DNA of 64,000 bases from Lasioglossum baleicum (Eukaryota; Arthropoda; Insecta; Hymenoptera; Halictidae): positions 22,954,135 to 23,018,134 of the forward strand of contig NC_134929.1 in NCBI RefSeq assembly GCF_051020765.1, read 5' to 3'. A model generated the notes under the pieces. The model worked only from the letters and a program-made list of their open reading frames with translations, had not been told where the DNA came from and searched no databases. This document shows positions 11,901 to 21,700 of this stretch, piece after piece. The stretch's first letter is position 1. The number at the start of each line of letters is the position of its first letter. The position numbers were made by a program, and so were the translations under genes.

Positions 11901-12718
11901 AGTGCTTCGATTATGTGTGGTTTTCTGTGACATTTTGAGGATCTACCAAACATCTCGAGTTGTTGAACAAATTTTGGGAATTCTCTTTCTTAAAAAGAAT
12001 GAGGCGTAGTTTTCTTTCACATTTTGAGGATCACGTGTCTCGAATTGTCGAAGAAAGGCCAGTCTCTTTTTCAAGCTTGCAGAGTTAATTTACTATGTTA
12101 TTCGGACAACTTCGAGAATTCTTGTCGGGATAATCTCGCGAAGCTGATGGGGGATTTGAAGTGGCTCTAGCAATCCGCTGTTTCTCTGTCAAATTCGATG
12201 TGTTTTCGCTGCTCCCCGACATCCCACGCTATCTTTATATAGCCGGGCTTGAAAAATATTAGGTCATCGCGCAAATATTGCGACGCTTTCCGCCGGGAAA
12301 GCAATAAAGCTAAAATTCGTATTATTTGCGCGACGAACTCGTCGTTCCAGGCTTCTCCTATATTCACTATATCCTGTAGTGAAGTTATCAACTTTCAATG
12401 ACCGGTCGAAATTTTAACAGTTCAAATTGAATTACCGAAACGTAACTATTACGTTCTCTGGATTATGATACGAGATTTAAAGTATGGGATTGTACTTGAA
12501 ACTCTCTACGTTTGAGAATTATCTATTCGATCTTATCGAAGTTAAATAGAGTGGACTTGCAACAGATTAAAGCAGGCTATTAGACAAGTAGATTACCTAT
12601 TGGCGCAATGCCTCGATGTTCGAAGTTCGCAGTGTTCCGGAAAATTGATTCTCGTTTCCAAGTTAAATCAAATCCACATGATGTAGATCTACAATTTTTC
12701 CAAAAATCCTTTCCTAAC
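8980..12718. other. Intergenic DNA, no gene identified
   Basis: Scattered frames of 60-120 codons on both strands show no known domain. CpG-rich patches occur at about 9.2-9.9, 10.2-10.6 and 11.4-11.9 kb. A donor-like GTGTAAGT occurs near 9545 without a convincing exon. The only repeat seen is a short MITE remnant at 10081-10127. Confidence 0.45.
10081..10127. mobile_element. Deleted AGACTGCGGAT MITE remnant
   Basis: The right edge TTTTGCATAAAGATCCCCAGAC matches the right TIR of the 197-bp copies with one change, and a TAGACT start lies only ~46 bp upstream. Probably a deletion derivative. Confidence 0.5.
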
Positions 12719-12723
12719 ATATT

Positions 12724-13377
12724 AGTCCAGTCAACAAAAAGTTGTAGAGGGAAATGGAAAGAACACAATTGTTAACTTTGGGTCTTTGTTTGGACTAGTT
12801 AGGAGGTAAACATACTAAAAGTCCCCGCTCCTAAGAGGTGAGCGGTTTTCCGCTTATATCTCGGAAACTATGCGTCCTAGCGATAAGACCATTCTGTACA
12901 AAATTGAAGCTGACAAAATGTGCCATAAGATTGATCTGATTCAGGTTTTCGCTATCTCGCATAGTTTCTGAGATATCCGCCACAGTTCACTAATTGTGCT
13001 GAAGAGTTAGCTAGTCAAATAAGGCAAAACACGTGAGGCAAAAATTTCTTTTTCACAATTAGTGAACTTTGAGCGCGGATATCTCGGAAACTATGGGAGA
13101 TAGCGAAGAACTGAATGAAATTAATCTTATGGCATATTTTGTCAGCTTTAATTTTGTATAGAATAGTCTTATCGCTAGGACGCATAGTTTCCGAGATATA
13201 AGCGGAATACCGAAAAAGAGGTCCTTCTACGTGCCCCCCTGCACCTCGCTTACCTCCTTGGAGTAGGGACTTTTAGTATGTTTACCTCCTAACTAGTCCA
13301 AATAAAGGCCCAAAGTTAAAAATTGTGTTCCTTCCACTTCCCTCTACACACCCTTATGAGCATTCATTGACTGGACT
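12724..13377. mobile_element. Fold-back element, copy 1 of 3
   Basis: Begins AGTCCAGTCAAC and ends with its inverse. A perfect 5-bp direct repeat ATATT flanks it (12719-12723 and 13378-13382). Two arms of about 276 and 324 bp are inverted copies around a ~54-bp spacer (about 13000-13053). Each arm holds the phrases GTTAGGAGGTAAACATACT, TATATCTCGGAAACTATG and GACAAAATGTGCCA. No transposase is encoded. The 5-bp TSD is clear at this copy, but superfamily is not assigned. Two further copies are at 25915-26579 and 28389-29074. Confidence 0.88.
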
Positions 13378-13382
13378 ATATT

Positions 13383-14577
13383 GTATAACGTTTCAAAAAT
13401 GGCACGCTGTTTGTCAGATGAAACAATGACGCAATGTCACGATCTCTTTAAAAAGCGAATTTTGCCGCCTCATAGATTGCGTTGGTGGACCGTTCCTCGC
13501 AACGAAAAGTCCAGGGATAATGAAACGTGTTGTCGGGAGATAGAGCGAGTGTTTTTCGACGGGCATGCGAGATCATACGACCATTTCTCGATTTCTAACG
13601 ACCGATCCTTTCAGATCCAATTTATCGGGAGCTCGCACGAGGACTGGGTTTAGACGGCCATTGGCGGAAGCGTGCTAAAACGACAATACGGTGCGACAGA
13701 CGAGGCTGCCAGGGAGATATGAATCGCAGCACGATCGTTTAATCGGGATCGATGCAGCAAGATTGTTCGCATGGTGTCAGCGAGCGAGCATATTCCATCG
13801 GACAGGTACATACCTGCATCCAGCGAAGAGTTACTTTCTAAACGAGCCGCTTGGGAAAGAGGGATTAGAATTTTTCGCGAGCCTAAGCGAGAGACACCGC
13901 GCGTCCCCCTTGCTCGTCTCGTTGCTTCGCGGATCTCGGTGAAAGTCTTCGTTCTTTCGACGATTACGTACCCGGCAACGATCATTCTCGATCATCCGAG
14001 TTCGGATATTTCTCAGAAATCCACTTTTCCCGACACCGGGGCTCTCGACCAGAGAGGTTCTCCCTTGCGTTAGGATTAGGATTTGAAAGGTTCCCCAAGT
14101 TTTTCGGAAATTTATAACACGTGACCGGCTACTCCAGGGATGAATATATATTTATGTAAATGTGCTCGACGTCGACGTTAAAGCGCTCTTGACTCTTTAA
14201 GGAACTTTCTTCGGGAGAGTATTTACGACGCGATTTCAATCTTCCTGTTAAGGCGTCCGTGAATTACGCCCGCTTTGGCCGGGATGGTTCTGGCAGGCCT
14301 GCCGCGATACAGGACCACCGACTTTGTGAATCTGAAGTGTCTTGTTCGATGCATATTCAACTTGCATTTTTGAGGAAAACAGGCCAGAATGTATGTTGAG
14401 CTTCTATATCGCTTGTATTGCGAAAAGTATTTCTTAAAGAGCAACAGTGTATATTTTAGTTCCTTCTGCTCAATGCTATGCATTTGAAATGCGAATTTTT
14501 AGTGATCAAATGTATTTCTGAGACTTCGTCTTGAGATCGGTAAGCTAGGTTCCTAGATTGAGTATATTTAACACTAT
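13383..14577. other. Intergenic DNA, no gene identified
   Basis: Frames of 80-110 codons overlap on both strands at 13.4-14.1 kb in CpG-rich sequence. None is recognisable. A GTTAGGATTAGG string at about 14071 is only two units, too short to be telomere-like. Confidence 0.5.
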
Positions 14578-14581
14578 TTCT

Positions 14582-14690
14582 ATTTCGATTCTTCTCGGTT
14601 GTACACAGTCGTATTGTGTCTTTGCAGTCTCAATAAATTTTTCTTTAAAATTTTAAAAGGTGTCCTTTGACACCTTCAGCAGAAATAGTG
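14582..14690. mobile_element. TTAA-flanked MITE with internal hairpin
   Basis: TTAA at 14578-14581 and 14691-14694 flanks a 109-bp unit whose ends CACTATTTCT and AGAAATAGTG are perfect 10-bp inverted repeats. TTAA duplication is the hallmark of piggyBac-class transposition. A perfect 8-bp stem with a 4-base loop (AAGGTGTC-CTTT-GACACCTT) lies at 14657-14676 near the right end. Confidence 0.65.
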
Positions 14691-14735
14691 TTAATGTATT
14701 TTTGGAGCTTCTTCGAAGAAATTAGAGTTGATTGA

Positions 14736-15222
14736 TCAATTTTTAAATGCTTTCGGCGCAACGGTTCGATCGTTTATTACGAATTATAATACAATTTTGC
14801 CAATTGTCAAGTAAATATTTACTTTACAGACGCGATTCAAATAAATCTTGAAAAAGATCCAAACTAGGATCGAAACGTTGATTTTGTTTGACAGTTAACA
14901 AAATTGCGATTCAAATAAATCTTGAAAAACATCCAGACTAGGATCGAAACGTTTTGATTTTGTTTGACAATCAACAAAATTGCGTTTCAAATAAATCTTG
15001 AAAAAGATCCAGACTAGGATCGAAACGTTTTGATTTTGTTTGACAATCAACAAAATTGCGTTTCAACTAAATCTTGAAGAAGATCCAAACTAGGATCGAA
15101 ACGTTGATTTTGTTTGACAATTTGCAAAATTGCTTTATAATTCGTAATAAACGATCGAACCGTTGCGCCGAAAGCATTAAAAAATTTCTTAACAGCAAAT
15201 ACGATCGATAGAAGAAACATAT
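14736..15222 (+). mobile_element. Non-autonomous Penelope-like element candidate, copy B
   Basis: Flanked by a perfect 14-bp direct repeat TTAGAGTTGATTGA (14722-14735 and 15223-15236). The ends are inverted copies sharing GCTTTCGGCGCAACGGTTCG, and the right end has an additional ~35 nt. The middle is a four-unit tandem array (about 14834-15133, unit 74-76 bp). Each unit carries a GATCC-type half, then AGGATCGAAACGTT. The ~35-nt right-end extension also appears, inverted, at the left end of copy C (47392 onward). No protein is encoded. The GGATC-GAAAC element resembles the stem II plus GAAA part of a hammerhead ribozyme, but the 5' core is not canonical. Confidence 0.6.
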
Positions 15223-15236
15223 TTAGAGTTGATTGA

Positions 15237-15740
15237 GTTATAAAAATTTTATTGGAAATAATTGAAGCATATTAGTGAATACAGTAGCAATGAGTATATA
15301 AACGAAGTAGAGTAACATAGAATAGTATATTGCACACTCTGTTCGATATTGTTCATGAATTAGAAACGCTTTTCGTTCAGTGACTCCTATCAGAAGCATA
15401 TTCTTCACTCTTAAATATACAATAGATGTATAGACGTGTATTGAATTTAACTGTGAAACGACGAGTTTACACGGACATCCGCAGTTAAGAAGGTAGTATC
15501 GCATTGCTCGAAAAGTTTCAAACGTTTCTTCCATTCACAATCGACTTCGAGGAGGTTTAAAACTTCACCAACAATCCAATAATAATATCAGGTCAGTCGA
15601 TAAGTAATGTCGCGACTCCTCTCACTTTAATAATCGATGAGGCAACTGTTTGTCGAAGATACAGCACAAGAACGATCGATGGAAAGAGCACGACGATAGA
15701 AAAATCCGATTACGCGTCGATCGTCGGAATAAAATGTACC
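15237..15740. other. Intergenic DNA, nothing identified
   Basis: AT-rich sequence with a 98-codon minus-strand frame (15238-15534) lacking recognisable features. Confidence 0.5.
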
Positions 15741-16039
15741 TAGAAAAAGAAGCTTATCAAACGAATAAAAACACTGACAAGAATTAGACTGTGTAGGTTT
15801 GTTCAAATTTGTGTTTCTACAGACAGAAAAGCAATTAAAATCGAAAGACTCTATCTCTTGTCGATACTTTTGATAAATTACAAATAGAAAAAGAAGCTTA
15901 TCAAACGAATAAAAATACTGACAAGAATTAAGCTCTGTGTAGGTTTGTTCAAATTTGTGTTTCTACAGACAGAAAAGCAATTAAAATCAAATGACTCTAT
16001 CTCTTGTCAATACTTTCGATAAATTACAAATAGAAAAAG
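15741..16039. repeat. Tandem duplication, ~145-bp unit, two copies
   Basis: The unit beginning TAGAAAAAGAAGCTTATC at 15741 recurs at 15885 with only a handful of differences, and a third start TAGAAAAAG appears at 16031. The low divergence suggests a recent duplication compared with the old elements nearby. Confidence 0.9.
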
Positions 16040-16064
16040 TCTCGATCAATTTTGTAAAATTTAA

Positions 16065-16297
16065 CCCTCAGTACTTGAGTGGTGACTCTGAGGCGCCACT
16101 AAAAATTGTTGTACCTATTATTGAAAATATTGTTTACGTTACTAGATATATTGGCTATTCAATTACTAAACATTTAGGTATTGTATGAGATACTATATCA
16201 ATTTCATATCCACCAAAATATCGTGAAGGATGGAAATATTTCACAGGTCGGAAGAAATGTTTAAATTTCGAGTTAAAATAGCTCCGAGTGCAAAGGG
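16065..16297. mobile_element. piggyBac-like MITE (TTAA TSD)
   Basis: TTAA at 16061-16064 and 16298-16301. The left end reads CCCTCAGTACTTGAG and the right end, inverted, reads CCCTTTGCACTCGG, matching the C-C-C-T start typical of many piggyBac-like termini. The right 60 bp also matches the left part of 30683-30800. No transposase is encoded. The open frame over its left part is fortuitous. Confidence 0.75.
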
Positions 16298-16582
16298 TTA
16301 ATGAGGATCTCTGAAACACAAAAGCGGATATCCAAATTTTATTTTTAACGTTTCCGTTAACGTTTCTTCTAAGAACTCAGTGTTTTTGCTAATATTGTTG
16401 CTAATAGTTCTAAGATAATTTAAAGAAAATGAAGACAGTACAAATTCAATTTATGGATTTTGCATAGTGTTCCTTCTCGAGAAATTTTATAATTGGTTAT
16501 TCCTCGAGAAATTTAAATCTAGGAAAATTCTTATGAATCTCATTTATTTTATAACATATTTTCGGAAATGAACAAATACATA

Positions 16583-17020
16583 CAGTAAGGATTATAACTG
16601 ATTCCACACACTTTAAATCAGAATAACTTTTATATGAATGGACCAAACGACTTCAATTTCTCTGTAAGGCTAGAAGAATTAGTTTAGTAAATGACGACTA
16701 ATAAATAAGTTGAAAAAATGCATTTGGTCGGAATTGTGAAAAACAGTACTAAAAATTGATTTTTACAACTTTTTTAGCTGGCCCAATTTATACATACTAT
16801 GTGTTATATACTTCTCTTTCTGTTTGTATAATGTCATAATAATGTATGCTATATAAACCAAACTAGGTTTACGGCATCAATAAATAAATAATGAATTATA
16901 TTTTACACATCATTTACTAAACTAATTCTTCTAGCCTTACAGAGAAATTGAAGTCGTTTGGTCCATTCATAAAAAAGTTGTTGTGATTTAAATGTTGAGA
17001 AATCAGGAACACTAATCTTG
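16583..17020. mobile_element. Diverged palindromic mariner-type MITE
   Basis: The left end CAGTAAGGATTATAACTG at a TA and the right end near 17020 are diverged inverted copies. The phrases CCAAACGACTTCAATTTCTC and TTAGTTTAGTAAATGA recur inverted at about 16925-16970. The arms share order and wording with the palindrome at 39906-40597, so the two are distant members of one family. The right limit is approximate. Confidence 0.65.
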
Positions 17021-20000
17021 CAGAAGTAGCCCGTGTATTGATGGGTTAACTATTTAGATTGTTGGTTTGCAAAGAGCATGTGCATGTCAATTGATTGATC
17101 GTCGTCGTTCTTTGGGAATTGGAATTATGAGAAATGGAAACTGCGAAAAGGAATACGCTCAGTATTTCACTGGCGTGCGTTCATTCGCGCACAAGCAATT
17201 TGCGCCCGTGGCAAATGGCGGCAGCCTTCCTCTAAATATTGGTTAACGTCGAGTGTATTCAAGAGCGCTTTGTCATCATTTAGCGACAAGTAGATTTCAA
17301 CCAGCGAGCGTCATTCCGCGCCGCCATCGTTCTACCATTCGATGAACGGCCGGCCTGTGGATATTCCGCGCGGATTAATCGATAATCAGCTTTAAAGGAA
17401 ATTCGACTGCTCTATTTGCGAACTCCTCCGGCGTCTCCACTTGTTAGTAAATCGAAGATTTTTCTGTCAACATCGAAAACCGTGTTTGAACTGCCAACAA
17501 ATTGGATTCTGAAAAATTGGTACCTCAAAATTAAAATTGACGATCGTTCCTTTTCAAAAGGTTCATGCAGTTATAAAATTGACTCAGCTGTGTCTGCTCC
17601 AAGGTTTCGAACTCCTCAATCCTCTAATTAATTAGCTGCGATTAGAATTGGAATATTTGTACGCTAGAAAAATTTGATAACTTGTTGAAATTGCACATCT
17701 TGCATTTTTTTTGCTTCTTTTAGCATAATTTACTTAAGAGTTTCAACAATTATTATCGAAAAATTTCTGCTAGTTCGTTTTACGCTCGATAATCGAGTTT
17801 TACGATTTTTCTTGAGAGGAAGAACGCGTGCGAAAGGTTTGGATGACGAAGCTAACCGGAAACTTTTGTTGCAGGTTCTTTTTTTCTAGGTTTTCAGCGT
17901 TTGTAGTATTTGCAAAAGGGATGTGGGACAAGCCAAAGTAAACCAGTGATATTTTTTATGCAGTATTTTTCTTCCATAATCGAAGAGAATAAGAAAAGAG
18001 ATATAGAAGGAATCGTTTGATCGAGTCGTACGGAGTACGGAAGATAAAGGAGGAAGAAAGAGAGAGGAAAGAAATAGAAGGAAAGTTTATTGAAACGAAT
18101 ATATTACGTCGCACAAAGAGAATTTCTGATTTATTTCTACGACTCGAGCGCCGACATCGGCAGGTTTTCTTCAAAATGGTGAGTACGAACCACTGAAATA
18201 CACGCTATTCTTGTTTGCGGAGCTGTTCAAATGATTAGACTTTAATAAAAAGGAAGAACCTTGATTGACCAATTCATCGCCATTTCCTGATTTAAAAAGA
18301 GTAAGGAATTAATAAGATTCCGCGCGCTTTTCAGAAAATTTAGGTAGATGACATTGACAAAATATTCCTAAGAAAAATGTATTCTAATCATCATCAAATA
18401 TGACTCTTCACCTTTTCAAATCTTCCATTGGACCTTCTCCGACATCGAAAATTTAATTATTAAAAAATTCGATGCGGTGGCAAATCAGAAATTGGATTGG
18501 AAAGGATGATTCAAAAATAATTATTATCTACAACTTTATTCCGAGTAACTTTTCTGCAGAGCCGAAAGTTACAGAGAGAACTATGTATTTAGGTGTTCTC
18601 AAACTTTCAAATATAAAATATAGAATGTTCTGTCGAACGATCACGTTTACAATTTTGACCAAACACTTTTTTCTGAGGGATTGTAGATGGGATAAATAAT
18701 ATCGAGCCTAACAATTTGCACAGAGTTGCGAGTCGTTTCGAGACGTTCACCAGAAGCGTGGAAGATTCCGCTTGCGTTTCCAGGCCAGCGGATTGGCGGT
18801 GTGAACGCTCGCGGAAAGATGAGGCATTAATTACGCGGAAAAGTCACGAGGCTTTCATTGAACCGTTCAATTTATAACGTCGGCAGTTGCGCAATCGTTT
18901 ACGCCACGGATCGTGTTGATGCGGACGCGGCCCGGCTCCGGTCCATCGCGTTTAATTATAATTAACGGACTCGATGGCGCAGATTGATCCTTGCGCATCG
19001 TTCCACGACGATCATCGGCTCATTCTGTTACATTTAACAATCCGGCGAAACAGTTATCAATCCTCCCACTCCGATCATTTTTGGTTTCCGTACTGCACAC
19101 CTCAGCGTGCGCTTGAGGCAAACAGTAGGTATAGAAGAGGCGACACTCCGGGCGGCACCTTTCATGTCGCTCGTTCGACAGTTTAAAAATCCACCGGATT
19201 TAATATTCTTATTTCGTATCAATGTCTAAAAATTTATTTATTAACATTGGTTTTCGAAGTATTTAGTAGAAAATCCTGTAGAAAATATATTTTAAGAATA
19301 TCCATTACGATGATATTACAAAACTGTTTATCACAAACATATCACTTCCAAAATATATGAATCTATTTATGTATGCACATATACATTTATAATTTTAACC
19401 TCGCAGACCCATTATTTTATCATACAAATATTTCCAACTCTCTCTCTATTCTTGCTTACAATTAAACTTATTTATAACTCATAATATAAACATATACAAT
19501 AATGTAATTTTGCTTATAATAATTTAAATATATTAGAATATATATTTATTATAAAATATATGTATATACGAGCATTGTCTCTCTCTAAAAATTGTTTTTC
19601 TTTTTAAGCGTCGCCTCTTGTTGTATCCCTACTTTTTGCTTGAGGTTCAGAAAGGTGTGTAACAATTTCTGGCCCCTGTTTACGACAACCGTACGAGCAC
19701 CATCGACGAAAGAGCCGAAGAACACGGTTCGCAACTTCGAAATCGTCACGGCGCAAGATGGCGTCGGTTGTGGTTTCCGAATGGGTTAGGCCCGCCTGTG
19801 GAAATACTCGCGCGTACAACGTGTTCACGACTCGCCGGCGCGGCGCGGCGCTTCCGGCTGATTCATTGGTTAATTCGAGCGACCGCGGAATTCCGGCGCG
19901 AATTCCGTACGTGATCATCCCTCTCCTCTCCTTTCTGACCTAACGCCTTAGCTTAGCCCGCCACCAAGAAAGTTACAGTTATTAGAATAGCCGTAGGGGG

Positions 20001-21137
20001 CGTCGGATAATTGAGTTTCGTTGTTGTTGTTGGCAATCGACCGGGAAGAAGTTCGATACTCCTCGAGAGCCGCCGCTTTGATGTGTTCCGTTCCGAAACC
20101 TCTCGCCTATCCGTGATTCTCCTTTGACGCTCCTAAATGATTGATATCGTTACCGGTCCCAAACTGTTCGATCCGCTTTCCCCGAGAACACGTCTTCGCG
20201 TCGGTTTTCTGACGCACCACTTGACGGATCGCTAATATAGAAAAAACAAATTTGGTGAAGATCGTCTGAGTTGAGTCGATGGGAAACACGTCTAAACATT
20301 AATTTAATCTAGTGGAATAACTTGACTGCGGATTTCATGAGAGAATCGAGTAGATCTAATTCCAAACAGTAAAAAAATTGGAAGAGTTCAACGTATGTCG
20401 TCACACTTCGCGATTCTAATATTAGACGCTTCCGGTTTCCCGTATCGCGCAGCTGCTGTTGTTACAATTGTCAGGAAACTGGAAGGGAAACGTTCCCGAA
20501 AACACGCCGGAAGTTTGCAATCCTTTGTCGGTGTTCTCGGTAAATCGTATCAGTCACGGAACTTTTTTCCGTTCTTGAAATTAGCGCTCCGGATTGCAGA
20601 CGCACCGTGTACACGCTGCATCCGGTGCATCGGGAAACAAATCTGACGTGCGGGAACAAAGCAAGAATGTTGTGAGTTCGTTTGCTTGCAACCTCGGCTG
20701 CAAATCGAGTCTCAGAATCCGGAGATTTTCTCTTTGAGCTGCAGTGGATCGCGTGTCTGTATAGTACCGGCTCATTCTACTTGCAGCACACTCTGATTGC
20801 ATTCTGGCGTTTGTTCTCTGTAGAATGAAAAAGTAGAAAGAAAACTGTGGTCGGGTATCGAACAATTTATTAATACACTTCCGGTAGATCCAACGAATTT
20901 AAAAATTTCCATTTATGACCAAAAAGACCGCAGCAGTTCTGTTAATACTAGACTGTTCGCTTTATTGTATCAACATCAATGTTTGAAATTCAAAATCGAA
21001 AACACAAAAGGAAATACAGACATTCCTCCATAAGGAGTCCGCTCTCGAATACAATTACGTCTCTAATCGCTTTCGTACAGACATACAATCTTAAACCAAA
21101 TTAGACAATTGATTCGTAACAAGTTCTGACGTCGCAC
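17021..21137. other. Intergenic DNA, no gene identified
   Basis: Long AT-rich tracts (19.2-19.6 kb) alternate with CpG-rich ones (18.7-19.2, 19.65-20.1 and 20.4-20.8 kb). Frames of 60-104 codons occur on both strands with no motif. Near 18176 the plus strand reads CAAAATG|GTGAGTACG, an ATG immediately followed by a strong splice-donor consensus, but no matching downstream coding exon is recognisable. Confidence 0.4.
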
Positions 21138-21700
21138 AGTGGTCTGTTTGGCCAGAAGAAGTGGAAAAAACTATTTTAGCGCTATTCATAGGCTTAAAGT
21201 TATAATATTATGTATCGTTGGATTCGTCTTAAAATCAGCTACAATATTATGAAATCCAGAATACATTTAGAGAAAAACTTTTTTCCAACTTTCTTATATT
21301 AAAATTTGTAGACGTCTGAATACTGTTTCTCTTTTGTTCGAAACATTTTTCCTCGCATCATCGAGAACTCGTGAAAAATCGTGGCGATAGTGAAATATTT
21401 CAACTGTCACTTTCAAGCCTTATAACTTGAAAAATATTTAAGGAAAAATATTTGATTATAGTGTTTTGGAAAGCTCTCAAAACAAGCTACAAGAATATCC
21501 AATAAAAATAGGGAATTCTATTTAAAAAATTGAAGATGACCTTCAGGTGATTTTCAAATGACTATCCAAGGTCAAATCAATAATAGAATTTTGTGTCCTC
21601 CTTGAAACCATACAATTTTTGTCTGAAACATTTTTCTCCAAAATGCTTAATTTCCGAGATATACGTCTGTTTCACTTTAAATGACTCACCCGGTATATTA
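21138..21700. repeat. Dispersed repeat, diverged copy at 24.6 kb
   Basis: Order and wording (TATTTTAGCG, AAGTTATAATATTATG, TTGGATTCGT, AATATTATGAA, TTGTTCGAAACATTTT) match 24618-24915 with substantial divergence. The right edge ends ACTCACCCGGTATA, which looks like a transposon terminus, but its inverted partner was not found. Confidence 0.5.

Noticed and set aside
14068..14085. GTTAGGATTAGG as interstitial telomere repeat
   Set aside because: Only two imperfect units of the insect TTAGG type; expected by chance.
19950..20130. Possible promoter with GATGGCG (Pho/YY1-like) sites near 19.76 kb
   Set aside because: Short motifs frequent in CpG-rich DNA; no TATA, initiator and donor combination as at 53.8 kb.
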